Assembly: GCF_026155325.1 (NCBI RefSeq)
Contig: NZ_JAPFPW010000001.1
Coordinates: 62,001-126,000 of the forward strand
From: Desulfobotulus pelophilus
Lineage (GTDB): Bacteria > Desulfobacterota > Desulfobacteria > Desulfobacterales > ASO4-4
Direction of reading: 5' to 3'
Length of the DNA stretch: 64,000 nucleotides
Numbering within the stretch: the first letter of the stretch is position 1; each line of letters opens with the position of its first letter. The translations under genes and the position numbers were made by a program. Below, in pieces: positions 1 through 8,775 of this stretch. Under the pieces are notes generated by a model that was not told the origin of the DNA, ran no database searches, and saw only the letters and a program-made list of their open reading frames with translations.

Positions 1-1058
1 TGACGTGCGCTTTCATCCTTTGCGGCAATCATGTTCTTAAGACCTGCGGTCAGAATGGGTGAAAGATTTTTATCCACGGCACGGGCTGCTGCCAGACGAA
101 CCTGTTCTTCAGGATCTTCAAGCCCCGTAGCCAGGCTTATGGCTGCTTTAGCAGCAGGCAGCCGTTCCATGGCTTCGTAGGCAGCAAAGCGCACGTTGGC
201 ATTGTCCGGCTTACGGTAAAGAATTTTCTGAATGGCTGGAATGGCGCTTTTATCACCGATATTACCGAGAACGTTAAGGGTGTGGACCAGGGCATCATCA
301 TCGGTTTCCTTGAGATTCTCCACCACCACGGGTACGGCTTTGGGACCGATGGCAACGAGTTTATCGATGGTCCAGTTGCGAACATCCACATAGTGGGAGT
401 TGAGCAGTGCGGTGAGGCGTTCCAGTGCGGTCTGGTCCTGAATTTCTCCCAGTGCTTCAATGATCAACTGGTCCGTTCGGTTGTTGCCCCGTATGGCTTC
501 GGACAGAAGGTGTATGGCCGTAGGGCCGCCTATCTGAGCCAGTGCAAAAATGGCTTCCTGTTTGAGTTCCTCATCACCGTAGAAAATAAAGTCTGCGATG
601 GCGCGGATGCAGGTTTGAGAGGCCATGAGGCTCAAAGCCTTAATGGTTTCCCTGAGAAAATCCGGGTTTGATTTTTGGGAAAGAAAACCGGATAGCAAGG
701 GAATACTTTCTTTAACCTGCAACTCGCCTGCAATACGAATCAGCGGAAGACGCCTGTCCAGGCTTTCAGCCCGCAGCTCCTGCACCAGCAGATCCTGACA
801 GGCGCAGGATTTGTCGAGCAGAAGGTCGTAAAGACGGTTTTTGACACTTGCATCGTTTATGGGCAGCTCCAGCATATAGCAGAGAACGGGGTGTACCACC
901 CGGTCTTCAGCTTTGCTGATTTCATACAGGGTGCGAATCTGACTTTTTGCTTCAATTCTGGGAAGAAACTGGAGCAGAGCTCTGGCTTTGACCATATCTT
1001 TGCCTGAGATGCAGAACTTCAGCTCATCAATGAACTCAGAAATGCTGATTTTGGTCAT
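1..1058 (-). CDS. HEAT-repeat protein, C-terminus cut by window edge
   Basis: The frame runs open from an ATG at 1058 to the left edge (about 352 residues), preceded by GGAG seven bases upstream. The translation is a chain of about 30-residue amphipathic helix pairs with recurring alpha-helical patterns such as IAGELQVKESIPLL, EALGEIQDQTALERL and VLGNIGDKSAIPAI, typical of HEAT/PBS-lyase-like repeats used as protein-binding scaffolds. It is the last visible gene of the minus-strand che operon, 41 bases after cheR. A role in assembling or regulating the chemotaxis-like signalling complex is inferred only from position. Any C-terminal domain lies outside the window. Confidence 0.8.
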   Translation of the reverse strand, partial: MTKISISEFIDELKFCISGKDMVKARALLQFLPRIEAKSQIRTLYEISKAEDRVVHPVLCYMLELPINDASVKNRLYDLLLDKSCACQDLLVQELRAESLDRRLPLIRIAGELQVKESIPLLSGFLSQKSNPDFLRETIKALSLMASQTCIRAIADFIFYGDEELKQEAIFALAQIGGPTAIHLLSEAIRGNNRTDQLIIEALGEIQDQTALERLTALLNSHYVDVRNWTIDKLVAIGPKAVPVVVENLKETDDDALVHTLNVLGNIGDKSAIPAIQKILYRKPDNANVRFAAYEAMERLPAAKAAISLATGLEDPEEQVRLAAARAVDKNLSPILTAGLKNMIAAKDESAR

Positions 1059-1099
1059 ATTTTATCTCCGGCGGAAGAGGTGAAGGCATTGAAAGGCTG

Positions 1100-1951
1100 C
1101 TATGGCTGTCCTCTGAACTGGTAAAATACGGAGTTCAGGTATTTTTTAGGTTCAAAAAGTGCTGTTTCATTGCTTAGGGATTCTGTGGAACCGATGAGAA
1201 GATAACCATCTGTTTCCAGTACGCCCGCAATTTTCTGGTACAGGAGTTTGCGGTCCTGAGGGCTGAAGTAAATGGCTACATTCCGACAGAAGATAATATC
1301 AAATTTTCCAAATCCGGTAAAAGGTCTCATGAGGTTCATTTTACGAAAGGAGGCCATGGCCCGGATTTCATCTTTGATGCGCCAATGTTCACCGTCCCGG
1401 TTGAAATATTTCTGCAGTCTTTGCGGCGTAAGACCACGGGCTGCTTCGAATTTATTATAGCGACCATAGCTGGCCTGGGCAACGGCAGCATCGGATATAT
1501 CCGTTCCCACAAGGTGGATATCATAATCCTTCAGGTTCAGTCCCAGTTCTTTCAATACCATGGCTATGGAATAGATTTCCTGACCTGTGGAGCTGGCGGC
1601 GCTCCAGACTCGGATCGGAGTTCTGCCTCCGAATTTTTTTCCGGCCCGACTCCGTTTGTCAATGAGGTCCGGAATAATCTTGTGCTGAAGCAGATCAAAG
1701 GGGTGCTTATCCCGGAAAAAATAAGTCTCGTTTGTCGAAATGGCATCGATGACATTTTTTTCAAGGGTTTTTTGAAAATCCCTCTGAATTTTCTGGTAAA
1801 GATCCGTAAAGGTTTTACACCCTTGTTCTTCCAGAAGGGGGTGCAGGCGAGTTTCCACCAGATACTCTTTTCCCGGGGCAAGGGCAATGCCGGATATCTC
1901 GAGGATATATTTTGAAAAGAGGGTAAATTCTTGGGGAGTTATTTTAATCAT
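1100..1951 (-). CDS. cheR: CheR, chemoreceptor glutamate methyltransferase
   Basis: CheR transfers methyl groups from S-adenosylmethionine to glutamates of chemoreceptors during adaptation. The 283-residue product has the helical N-terminal domain (about 1-75), the NETYFFR motif (74-80), an SAM-binding loop SAASSTGQE (117-125; the cysteine common in this loop is serine here), GTDIS (149-153) and CRNVAIYF (222-229). No C-terminal TPR extension is present. It lies 13 bases downstream of cheB, its antagonist, so the two are almost certainly co-transcribed with cheA and cheW. Confidence 0.95.
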   Translation of the reverse strand: MIKITPQEFTLFSKYILEISGIALAPGKEYLVETRLHPLLEEQGCKTFTDLYQKIQRDFQKTLEKNVIDAISTNETYFFRDKHPFDLLQHKIIPDLIDKRSRAGKKFGGRTPIRVWSAASSTGQEIYSIAMVLKELGLNLKDYDIHLVGTDISDAAVAQASYGRYNKFEAARGLTPQRLQKYFNRDGEHWRIKDEIRAMASFRKMNLMRPFTGFGKFDIIFCRNVAIYFSPQDRKLLYQKIAGVLETDGYLLIGSTESLSNETALFEPKKYLNSVFYQFRGQP

Positions 1952-1964
1952 GGGCCACCGGAGT

Positions 1965-3095
1965 TTAAGGGCGAACGGTTTTTAGAATAGCCGAAGCAAT
2001 ATCATTCAGGGGCACCACAATATCCGCTGTTCCGGATTCAATGGGCTCTTTGGGCATGCCGAATACGGTGCAGCTCGCTTCATCCTGGGCGATGATGTGA
2101 GCGCCGGAGTTTTTCATTTCCTTAATGCCTGCTGCACCATCATATCCCATTCCAGTCATGATGACACCCGTTGCCCGCCCAACATAATGGCTGGCCACAG
2201 ACCGGAAAAGGTAGTCTGCCGAAGGACGACAGCTGTTTTCCGGAGGATCATCCGTAATCTTGATCATTCGGTTTTTTCCGTCTCCTGCTGCGACAACCCT
2301 CATCTGTCTGCCGCCAGGTGCTATATAGGCTGTATTGTTCCGCAGGATTTCTCCCTGCTCCGCTTCCTTGACCTCTATGGTGCATTTGGCATTCAGGCTT
2401 TTGGCCAGAGAAGCGGTAAAGACAGGAGGCATATGCTGAACAATAAGAATGGGGACTCCCATATCACCGGGCAGCATGGGCATCATGCGGGCCAGTGCAT
2501 TGGGACCTCCCGTCGAAATACCTATGGCGACAATCTCCGAACGGGATTTGCGCATGGATAGTTTCTGCATCCGCTGGGTAATGTCTGCTGGAGATGGGCT
2601 GCGGGCTGTGACGGATGCGGTCTGTCCTGTGCGCAGGCTGTTTCCCACTGGTGGAGGAGTGACTCCTCGCAGGCGCTGCCGTATATCTTTTCTGCGCTGA
2701 AAAGTCTGGATAATGGGTACCAGAATACTGCGAACGGCTTCCAGATTTTCCGTCATGGTGCCGCTTTGGGGTTTTGGAACAAAATCAAAGGCACCCAGTT
2801 CCAGAGCCCGTATGGTGATATCCCCACCTCGGGTGGTCAGGGTGCTGAGCATGACCACCCCAACATCGGGAGATATACGGTTCAGTTCCTCAAGAACTTC
2901 CAGCCCATTCATTTCAGGCATCTCCACATCCAGGGTAATGAGATCCGGTTTCAGGGATGCAATACGGGAAAGGGCTATTTTTCCATTATTGGCGCTGCCA
3001 ACTACCTGTATGCCGGGTATGGTGGAAAGGATATCGCTGACTATTTTCCGGTATACAATGGTATCATCAACAACGAGAACACGAAGCTGGCTCAC
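1965..3095 (-). CDS. cheB: CheB, receptor methylesterase/deamidase response regulator
   Basis: The 376-residue protein starts with GTG. It has an N-terminal receiver domain (about 1-125, acidic pocket D10/D11, phospho-acceptor D56 in TLDVEMPEMNG), a linker of about 55 residues, and a C-terminal methylesterase domain. The catalytic triad is visible as S194 (GISTGGP), H221 (VQHMPP) and D319 (GMGYDGAAG). CheB removes methyl groups from chemoreceptors when phosphorylated by CheA. It sits between cheW and cheR in the minus-strand operon. All catalytic residues are present, so it should be active. Confidence 0.95.
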   Translation of the reverse strand: MSQLRVLVVDDTIVYRKIVSDILSTIPGIQVVGSANNGKIALSRIASLKPDLITLDVEMPEMNGLEVLEELNRISPDVGVVMLSTLTTRGGDITIRALELGAFDFVPKPQSGTMTENLEAVRSILVPIIQTFQRRKDIRQRLRGVTPPPVGNSLRTGQTASVTARSPSPADITQRMQKLSMRKSRSEIVAIGISTGGPNALARMMPMLPGDMGVPILIVQHMPPVFTASLAKSLNAKCTIEVKEAEQGEILRNNTAYIAPGGRQMRVVAAGDGKNRMIKITDDPPENSCRPSADYLFRSVASHYVGRATGVIMTGMGYDGAAGIKEMKNSGAHIIAQDEASCTVFGMPKEPIESGTADIVVPLNDIASAILKTVRP

Positions 3096-3195
3096 GGATA
3101 ATAATTTCCATTTAGTAAGGTCATGGTAAGGACATCAAGGGCCGGTAACCCGGGAGGTCAGACTGCCAATGGCGGTTGGTCCGGATGGTTTGCTA

Positions 3196-3654
3196 TCAGT
3201 GTTCGTCCAGAACGGCGTTGATATCGAGAAGGCCGATGAGTTTTTTTTCTGTCTTGAACACTCCGTGAAAGAAACGACCCTGTACTCCTCCAATATTGGA
3301 AGGCGGTGGTTCAATGCGGGAAGCTTCCGCCACCAGTACATCACTGATGCTGTCCACAAGGAGGCCGATCTGTTCGTCTTTGAAGTCAACAATGATGGTA
3401 CGGTTGTCTTTGCCAGGCTCAATGGATGAAAGCCCGAGCTTGATGCCAAGGTCAATGATAGTGACAATTCTGCCTCGGAGATTGAGTACGCCCTGAACGT
3501 ATTCGGCAGCCTGGGGTACGGTGGTTACTTCGGTCTGTTTGTTGATTTCCTGGATTCTGAGTATGTCAATACCACAGAGGGCATCTCCGATATAGAAAGT
3601 GGCCAGTTCCAGTATTCCGTTTTCAGAAGTGTTTTTTTCCGCATGTTTTTGCAT
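3196..3654 (-). CDS. cheW: CheW, coupling protein
   Basis: CheW links chemoreceptors to the CheA kinase. The product has 152 residues when started at the ATG at 3654, which has GAGG about nine bases upstream; an in-frame upstream start would add 15 residues without a comparable ribosome site. It is a single CheW domain with the characteristic segment YVQGVLNLRGRIVTIIDLG (residues 52-70) and the IGLLVD segment near residue 100. It lies between cheA and cheB on the same strand. Confidence 0.94.
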   Translation of the reverse strand: MQKHAEKNTSENGILELATFYIGDALCGIDILRIQEINKQTEVTTVPQAAEYVQGVLNLRGRIVTIIDLGIKLGLSSIEPGKDNRTIIVDFKDEQIGLLVDSISDVLVAEASRIEPPPSNIGGVQGRFFHGVFKTEKKLIGLLDINAVLDEH

Positions 3655-3720
3655 AGTTATTTTCCTCACAAGGCACCGGTAGGAAAGCCTCTGGGGCATG
3701 GACCTGCCCCACGGGGCAGG

Positions 3721-6700
3721 TTATACGCTGCTGGCCATGCAGTCCCGTATGGAAATGAGCAGTTTTTCCCGGTCCAGTTTAATCTGATAGTCATCAATGC
3801 CCACAGCCTGCCCCTTTAATATGTCTCCTTCCCCTGCAAGGGAAGTGAGGGCAATGACCGTCAGGTGGGAGAATCGGACATCTCCTTTGATTTTACGGGT
3901 AAGTTCAAAGCCATCCATGTTGGGCATTTCAAGATCTGTGAGGACAAGGGTAACTTCATCCATGTGTTTTTCCAAAAGGTGGAAGGCTTCCACCCCATCT
4001 TCGGCAACAATCACATCATACCCGTCTTCCTTCAGAAAACTTGTAACCTGGTTGCGGAAAAAAGCCGAGTCTTCCGCGAAAAGAATTTTGGAACCTCCCA
4101 GGCTTTTTCCTTCTCCTCCCAGCATAACCGGACTTGCGGAGAGCCCCGTGAACCATTCCGGGTTCAGGGTTTTGACGACTTCAAAAATATCCACCATCAG
4201 GGTGGTTTTCCCGCCAATAATCATGGAGCCCATAATACCCGGTTGTTTCAGTGTGGACGCATCCACGTTGAGGGTGGCTTCCACGGCATCCACAGGTGGG
4301 CTGACCATGAGTCCAATCTCTTTACCCGCAAATCTGAAAACAATCACCTCCACCTGTTCTCTTTCGGGCAGGGGTTGGATATTGGCTACTTCCCCCAGTT
4401 CATGCAGAGGCAGTGAACCTCCCCGGTACTGCACAACCCGTTTCCCCCCAACGTATTCAATGTCGGTGTATTTGATGCGTTCTATGCGCTCCACGAGGTT
4501 CAGAGGGACACCGAACTGTTCTTTTTCTGAATTGCGGAAGAGGAGCAGGGAGGCTTTGTCTTCCTGTCGCTGAGTACTTTCAATGAGTTCTTTTTCCGCG
4601 TGGGCCAGGGTTTTGGATGCCCCGCTGGAAGAAAGAGTGGCCATTTCCGCAAGGGAAGCCACGTCCAGAATCAGGGCAACCCGTCCGTCGCCCATAATGG
4701 TTGCTCCCGCATAGCCTTTGCAGTCTTTCAGATGGCGGCCCAGGGGTTTTACGACAATTTCTTCAGAATCCCGGAGTTGATCCACCACCAGCCCATAACG
4801 GAAGGTTCCTGTGGACACAACGGCTATATTGATGGCGCTGTCTGCTCTGAACCGTCGGTCGGTCTGTTTTCTTGGGGATTTTTCTGTTTTGGAGGATTGC
4901 TTTTCCTGATCAGAATCCAGCTGGGGAGACCGACGGTCGGCGATGTTGACCCGCCGGTCGGGTTTTTCTTCCCCTGTTTCAGGATCAATATAGGTTTTGG
5001 GAAGGCCAAGAACCTCCGAAAGATCCAGAAGGGGAAGCAGTGTGCCACGGAGGCGAACAACGGCCGCTTTGCCTACTTTCTCGATGCGGTCCTTTACCTG
5101 AGCGGCCGGAATACGGAGGAGCTCATTGAGGTTCACCTGAGGAATGGCATAGCGTTCCCTGCCCACGGAAATGATCTGGCTGGGAATAATGGCAAGAGTG
5201 AGCGGAAGTTTGATGCGAATGATGGTGCCGGATCCGACTTTGGAATCAATATCCACAATACCGCCAAGACGGTCCAGATTGGTTTTCACCACGTCCATTC
5301 CCACGCCGCGGCCGGATACATCCGTAACCTGCTGGGCCGTTGAAAATCCGGGGAGAAAAATCAGGTTGATTTTTTCCTTGGCACTCATGGTCTGTACGTC
5401 CTGCTCCGTAATCAGTCCCTTGGAAAGGGCAGAGCGGGAGATGGCTTCAGGATCAAGTCCCTTGCCGTCATCTTCGATTTCAATGTTCACCTGTCCGGCT
5501 TCGTGGAAGGCTTTCAGGCGTATGGTACCGGCTCGGGGTTTGCCGCTTCGCTGGCGTATATCAGACGTTTCGATACCATGGTCCACGGAGTTTCGGACCA
5601 GATGGGTCAGTGGATCATTGATGGCTTCAATGATGGTTTTATCCAGTTCAACCTCTTTTCCTTCGATCTTGAGGTTGATTTCCTTGGCGAGGGATTTGGA
5701 AAGATCCCGTACCACTCTGGTAAATTTATTGAAAACGTTGGCAATGGGCTGCATGCGCGTGCGCATGATTGCTTCCTGAAGTTCGGAGGTGATCATGTCG
5801 ATCCGCTGGCCAGCAGCTTCAATTGCCTGGGAGCTGCTGGTGGAGATGCCCTGCGTGAGCTGGTTACGGCTGAGAACGAGCTCTCCTGCAAGGGTCATCA
5901 GGGTATCCAGCAGATTTACATTGACACGCAGGGACGCCTGAACCTTCTGTTTGTCATTCCGGGTGATATCGAGGCCTTCATCATCTCCGTCATCGGCGGT
6001 TTCCTGAAGTGGCGCAACATTTGGTACTGTCGGAGGGGGAGGTATCGGAGGCGCAGGCCTTGCCGGTGCGGCTGGAGGCATTTCCTTAGTGCTGGTTTCC
6101 TGTTTCCGGGCTGGCGTAGCGGGATGAGCCTCCTGTGCCGGTGGGCTTTTTGAAACGACCTTACTGGGGTGATCCGTAACCGTCAGTCTTTCCTGTGTGG
6201 CTTCAGGGGAAATATGGTGAACATATTCGGGATCCAGATCCACAAGAATGGAGGCCATATCCGGCTCAATGATGGATGCAAAAAGAACGAGGAACGGAAT
6301 TCTGCCGGGCAATTCATCCTCCAGAGTACCGACGGCTTCAAAATTAATTTTTGAGTCCAGTATAATACCGCTGTTCAGGAGAGACGTGATGACATCCAAT
6401 GGAGTTTTGTTTTTTTTCTGGATGTCCTGAAGCATATCAAATTCAAGGAGATAAAGGAATTTTCCGTGTTTGAATGCCTGATCAAGATCGAAGCGGGATG
6501 CTTCGAGCTGTGCGCTTCCCAGAGGATGCTGAATATGGACTTTTTCTCCCACGGTCTTTTTCTCCGCTTCCGGCAGTGAATCCTCCGTAATGGCAACCAG
6601 CGCCTGCAGCAGGGGATCAATATTGACATCATTGCTTGTTTCCACCTCCTGGATGAGCTCGCGGAGACGGTCAAAGGCCTGCAGAAGCACAGAGATGGTT

Positions 6701-6963
6701 TCCGCTGTTGGAACAAGTTCACGGCTGCGGACGAGTCCCAGAATATTTTCCAGGTTATGGGACAGATCTTTAATGGTACCAAGCCCCATAAAACCAGCCC
6801 CTCCTTTAATAGAGTGGGCCGCCCGGAACACGTTATTGACAAGATCCTCATCAATGTCAGCACCCTGAGATTCGATGGACAGCAGATCATTTTCAATGTC
6901 AGAGAGGTGTTCCAGGGACTCTTCAACATACATGCGCAGGGTTTCGTCATCTTCGAAAATCAT
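3721..6963 (-). CDS. cheA: CheA histidine kinase with second CheW domain and C-terminal receiver
   Basis: A 1080-residue hybrid kinase if started at 6963 (GGAGG seven bases upstream); a longer frame begins at 6990. Order of parts: HPt domain with phospho-histidine H50 (AAHSIKGG); a poorly recognised middle region (about 140-260); proline-rich linker (about 273-316); dimerisation helices; ATPase domain with N box near 454-463 (HLVRNSVDHG) and glycine boxes near 497-505 and 551-559; a regulatory CheW-like domain interrupted by a charged insert (about 661-706) with three DRR motifs; a second CheW-like domain (about 802-936); receiver domain with D1010. The fused receiver may act as phosphate sink or output, which is inferred. 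Confidence 0.93.
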   Translation of the reverse strand: MIFEDDETLRMYVEESLEHLSDIENDLLSIESQGADIDEDLVNNVFRAAHSIKGGAGFMGLGTIKDLSHNLENILGLVRSRELVPTAETISVLLQAFDRLRELIQEVETSNDVNIDPLLQALVAITEDSLPEAEKKTVGEKVHIQHPLGSAQLEASRFDLDQAFKHGKFLYLLEFDMLQDIQKKNKTPLDVITSLLNSGIILDSKINFEAVGTLEDELPGRIPFLVLFASIIEPDMASILVDLDPEYVHHISPEATQERLTVTDHPSKVVSKSPPAQEAHPATPARKQETSTKEMPPAAPARPAPPIPPPPTVPNVAPLQETADDGDDEGLDITRNDKQKVQASLRVNVNLLDTLMTLAGELVLSRNQLTQGISTSSSQAIEAAGQRIDMITSELQEAIMRTRMQPIANVFNKFTRVVRDLSKSLAKEINLKIEGKEVELDKTIIEAINDPLTHLVRNSVDHGIETSDIRQRSGKPRAGTIRLKAFHEAGQVNIEIEDDGKGLDPEAISRSALSKGLITEQDVQTMSAKEKINLIFLPGFSTAQQVTDVSGRGVGMDVVKTNLDRLGGIVDIDSKVGSGTIIRIKLPLTLAIIPSQIISVGRERYAIPQVNLNELLRIPAAQVKDRIEKVGKAAVVRLRGTLLPLLDLSEVLGLPKTYIDPETGEEKPDRRVNIADRRSPQLDSDQEKQSSKTEKSPRKQTDRRFRADSAINIAVVSTGTFRYGLVVDQLRDSEEIVVKPLGRHLKDCKGYAGATIMGDGRVALILDVASLAEMATLSSSGASKTLAHAEKELIESTQRQEDKASLLLFRNSEKEQFGVPLNLVERIERIKYTDIEYVGGKRVVQYRGGSLPLHELGEVANIQPLPEREQVEVIVFRFAGKEIGLMVSPPVDAVEATLNVDASTLKQPGIMGSMIIGGKTTLMVDIFEVVKTLNPEWFTGLSASPVMLGGEGKSLGGSKILFAEDSAFFRNQVTSFLKEDGYDVIVAEDGVEAFHLLEKHMDEVTLVLTDLEMPNMDGFELTRKIKGDVRFSHLTVIALTSLAGEGDILKGQAVGIDDYQIKLDREKLLISIRDCMASSV

Positions 6964-6979
6964 GGTGCGCCTCCAGGTG

Positions 6980-7180
6980 TTACGGATCAAGGATTGTATT
7001 CCCCTGCCTGATCATGGAATACGCGGAGCAGGGTGAGGGGTAAGGAGGGGAGTCGGGAGTGTCTGCCGTTGTCACAAGCAGATCTTTTTCCTGAAAGAGG
7101 AGCATTCCGGCTTCCCGTTTTTTAGCCAGAAACTGGCTCAGGCCATTCTGAAGACATAGGGAAACGTCTGTTTTATCCAT
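6980..7180 (-). CDS. Small protein of unknown function between U32 peptidase and cheA
   Basis: I do not recognise this 66-residue product. Its ATG overlaps the end of the upstream peptidase gene by eight bases (ATGGATAA), and its stop lies 16 bases before the cheA ATG, so it fills the gap exactly and looks translationally coupled. The first 40 residues are mixed and soluble-looking; a proline/serine-rich stretch (about 43-55) follows. There is no signal peptide, membrane segment or metal motif. It could be a genuine small operon member or a chance frame in a leader; position favours the former only moderately. Confidence 0.45.
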   Translation of the reverse strand: MDKTDVSLCLQNGLSQFLAKKREAGMLLFQEKDLLVTTADTPDSPPYPSPCSAYSMIRQGNTILDP

Positions 7181-8459
7181 TATAGGGAACTATATCAGTA
7201 AAAAAATGGTTTTGGCAAGGGGGGTGAAGAATTCGTATCAGGCTGAATGGAGGGTGGTTGTTTTTCAGGGTGATCAACAGGCGTTCATTGGGGCGGGCCG
7301 TGTCAACCGGGGAGTCGGAACCGGATGTCGTCATGGCACAAATATGGTCTGTTGCAGGAGGGAGTCCCGGGCGGAGAATTTCAACCGCATCCCCAATGAC
7401 AAAACGGTTCCGACAGATGATTTCATGCTTCCCTTCAAGACCAGGGGTCAGTATGTTGCCGATAAAGAGCGCCTTGGGTCCTTTTCCAGCCGTATTCCAT
7501 GTGTCTGGGGCTGTATCCTTGCTGTTTCCCAGATAAAAACCCGTGCCGTAGCCACGGTGATGAAGGCTGTCCAGTCTTCTGAGCCATTCGGGATCCGTTT
7601 TGTATGTGCTGGGGTTTTTGTAATAAAGATCGATGGCCTCCCTGTAAGCCCCAACCGTAACAGCCAGATAGTGAATGCTTTTCATGCGGCCTTCTATCTT
7701 GACCGATGATACGCCTGCACGGATCAGATCAGGGAGATGGTCGATCATGCACAGATCTTTGGAGTTAAAAACATAGCTGCCTCTGCTGTCTTCATGCACA
7801 GGAAAATAATGTCCCGGTCTCTTGGCTTCAACAACGGCATAACTCCATCGGCACGGGTGGGCGCAAAGACCCCTGTTGCTGTCTCTGTCTGCCATATAGC
7901 TGCTCAGAAGGCACCGGCCGGAGTATGCAATACACATGGCACCGTGGATAAAGCATTCAACTTCAATTGTTTCCTTGCAGAGGGTATGGATTTCAGCAAG
8001 GGAAAGTTCTCGTGCTGCATTGATTCGTGTCACACCATTGTCAGCCCAGAAGCGTACGGCCCCGCTATTGGTGGTGTTCGCCTGCGTGCTGAGGTGCAGC
8101 GGTATGCCAGGGGCGTGTTGTCTGGCAAGGGCAATCACACCAGGATCGCTGACAATCAGGGCATCGGGAGAGCAGGCCGCAAGCTCTTCAAGATAGTGCT
8201 GTAAATCGGCCAGTTCGTGATTTCTTGGGTAGACATTGCAGGCTACATAAACTTTTGCATTGCGCTGGTGGGTATAGGTAATGGCTTTTTGGATGTCAGG
8301 CAGAGAGAAGTTGCCAGAGAAATTTCTAAGGGAGAAGTTTTCTCCTCCCAGATAAACAGCATCGGCTCCGTATTCAATGGCTATTTTGAGTTTTTCCATG
8401 TTGCCGGCTGGTGCCAGCAGTTCCACGGGCTTCGGCAGGGAGATCGGATTGTTTTGCAT
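7173..8459 (-). CDS. U32 family peptidase-like protein (TrhP/RlhA type)
   Basis: The 428-residue product begins with PVELLAPAGN and GADAVYLGG, the hallmark start of U32 proteins. It carries the family signature around E168-S185 (ECFIHGAMCIAYSGRC) plus two more cysteines (C199, C203); the four cysteines C176, C183, C199 and C203 suit an iron-sulfur or metal site. Members such as TrhP and RlhA act in hydroxylation of tRNA or rRNA bases rather than proteolysis. Which of these roles applies cannot be told from the sequence. It is the first gene of the che transcription unit as seen here, though a functional link to chemotaxis is not implied. Confidence 0.88.
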   Translation of the reverse strand: MQNNPISLPKPVELLAPAGNMEKLKIAIEYGADAVYLGGENFSLRNFSGNFSLPDIQKAITYTHQRNAKVYVACNVYPRNHELADLQHYLEELAACSPDALIVSDPGVIALARQHAPGIPLHLSTQANTTNSGAVRFWADNGVTRINAARELSLAEIHTLCKETIEVECFIHGAMCIAYSGRCLLSSYMADRDSNRGLCAHPCRWSYAVVEAKRPGHYFPVHEDSRGSYVFNSKDLCMIDHLPDLIRAGVSSVKIEGRMKSIHYLAVTVGAYREAIDLYYKNPSTYKTDPEWLRRLDSLHHRGYGTGFYLGNSKDTAPDTWNTAGKGPKALFIGNILTPGLEGKHEIICRNRFVIGDAVEILRPGLPPATDHICAMTTSGSDSPVDTARPNERLLITLKNNHPPFSLIRILHPPCQNHFFTDIVPYNG

Positions 8460-8576
8460 AATAGCCCTGAGCTGCTCTGTTGCAGTCTGTTTCTGGATGG
8501 GATGACCGCAGAGGCCCCGGGAAGGACGTGGTAATCCTTGGCTGTCAGGCTGTCTGTAAACGGCGGTACACGAATG

Positions 8577-8651
8577 TGGTGCCCCCGGCAGGAATCGAAC
8601 CTGCGCTCAAGGATTAGGAATCCTATGCTCTATCCACTGAGCTACGGGGGC
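8577..8651 (-). tRNA. tRNA-Arg (anticodon CCU)
   Basis: On the minus strand a full cloverleaf can be drawn. The seven-base acceptor stem GCCCCCG pairs with CGGGGGC, the D arm contains GCTCAGTGGATAGAGC, the anticodon loop reads TTCCTAA (anticodon CCT), and the T arm contains GGTTCGATTCC. The discriminator is A and the 3' CCA is encoded in the DNA (8577-8579). It decodes AGG. Confidence 0.95.
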
Positions 8652-8668
8652 TGACAAACAAAAAAAAT

Positions 8669-8697
8669 CTTATACCGGATTTTTTTTAAGCGCGCAA
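8669..8697 (-). promoter_or_regulatory. Sigma70-type promoter for tRNA-Arg
   Basis: On the minus strand a -35 element TTGCGC (8697-8692) is followed after 17 bases by a -10 element TATAAG (8674-8669). The predicted start near 8662 lies about 11 bases before the mature tRNA 5' end. Spacing and position fit a dedicated tRNA promoter. Confidence 0.55.
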
Positions 8698-8730
8698 GAA
8701 AAATGCCTGTCTGTGCGTTTGCCCTGTAAG

Positions 8731-8769
8731 CTTTTCCGGAAGGGCGTACAGAACCGTCTTCCGGAAAAG
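8731..8769. repeat. Perfect 12-bp inverted repeat after the lytic transglycosylase gene
   Basis: CTTTTCCGGAAG at 8731-8742 is mirrored exactly by CTTCCGGAAAAG at 8758-8769 around a 15-base loop. It begins seven bases after the mltD-type stop codon, where a terminator is expected. Neither side has a clean run of T, so it may be an RNA 3'-end stabiliser, an imperfect terminator or a protein site. Confidence 0.6.
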
Positions 8770-8775
8770 GAGAGA

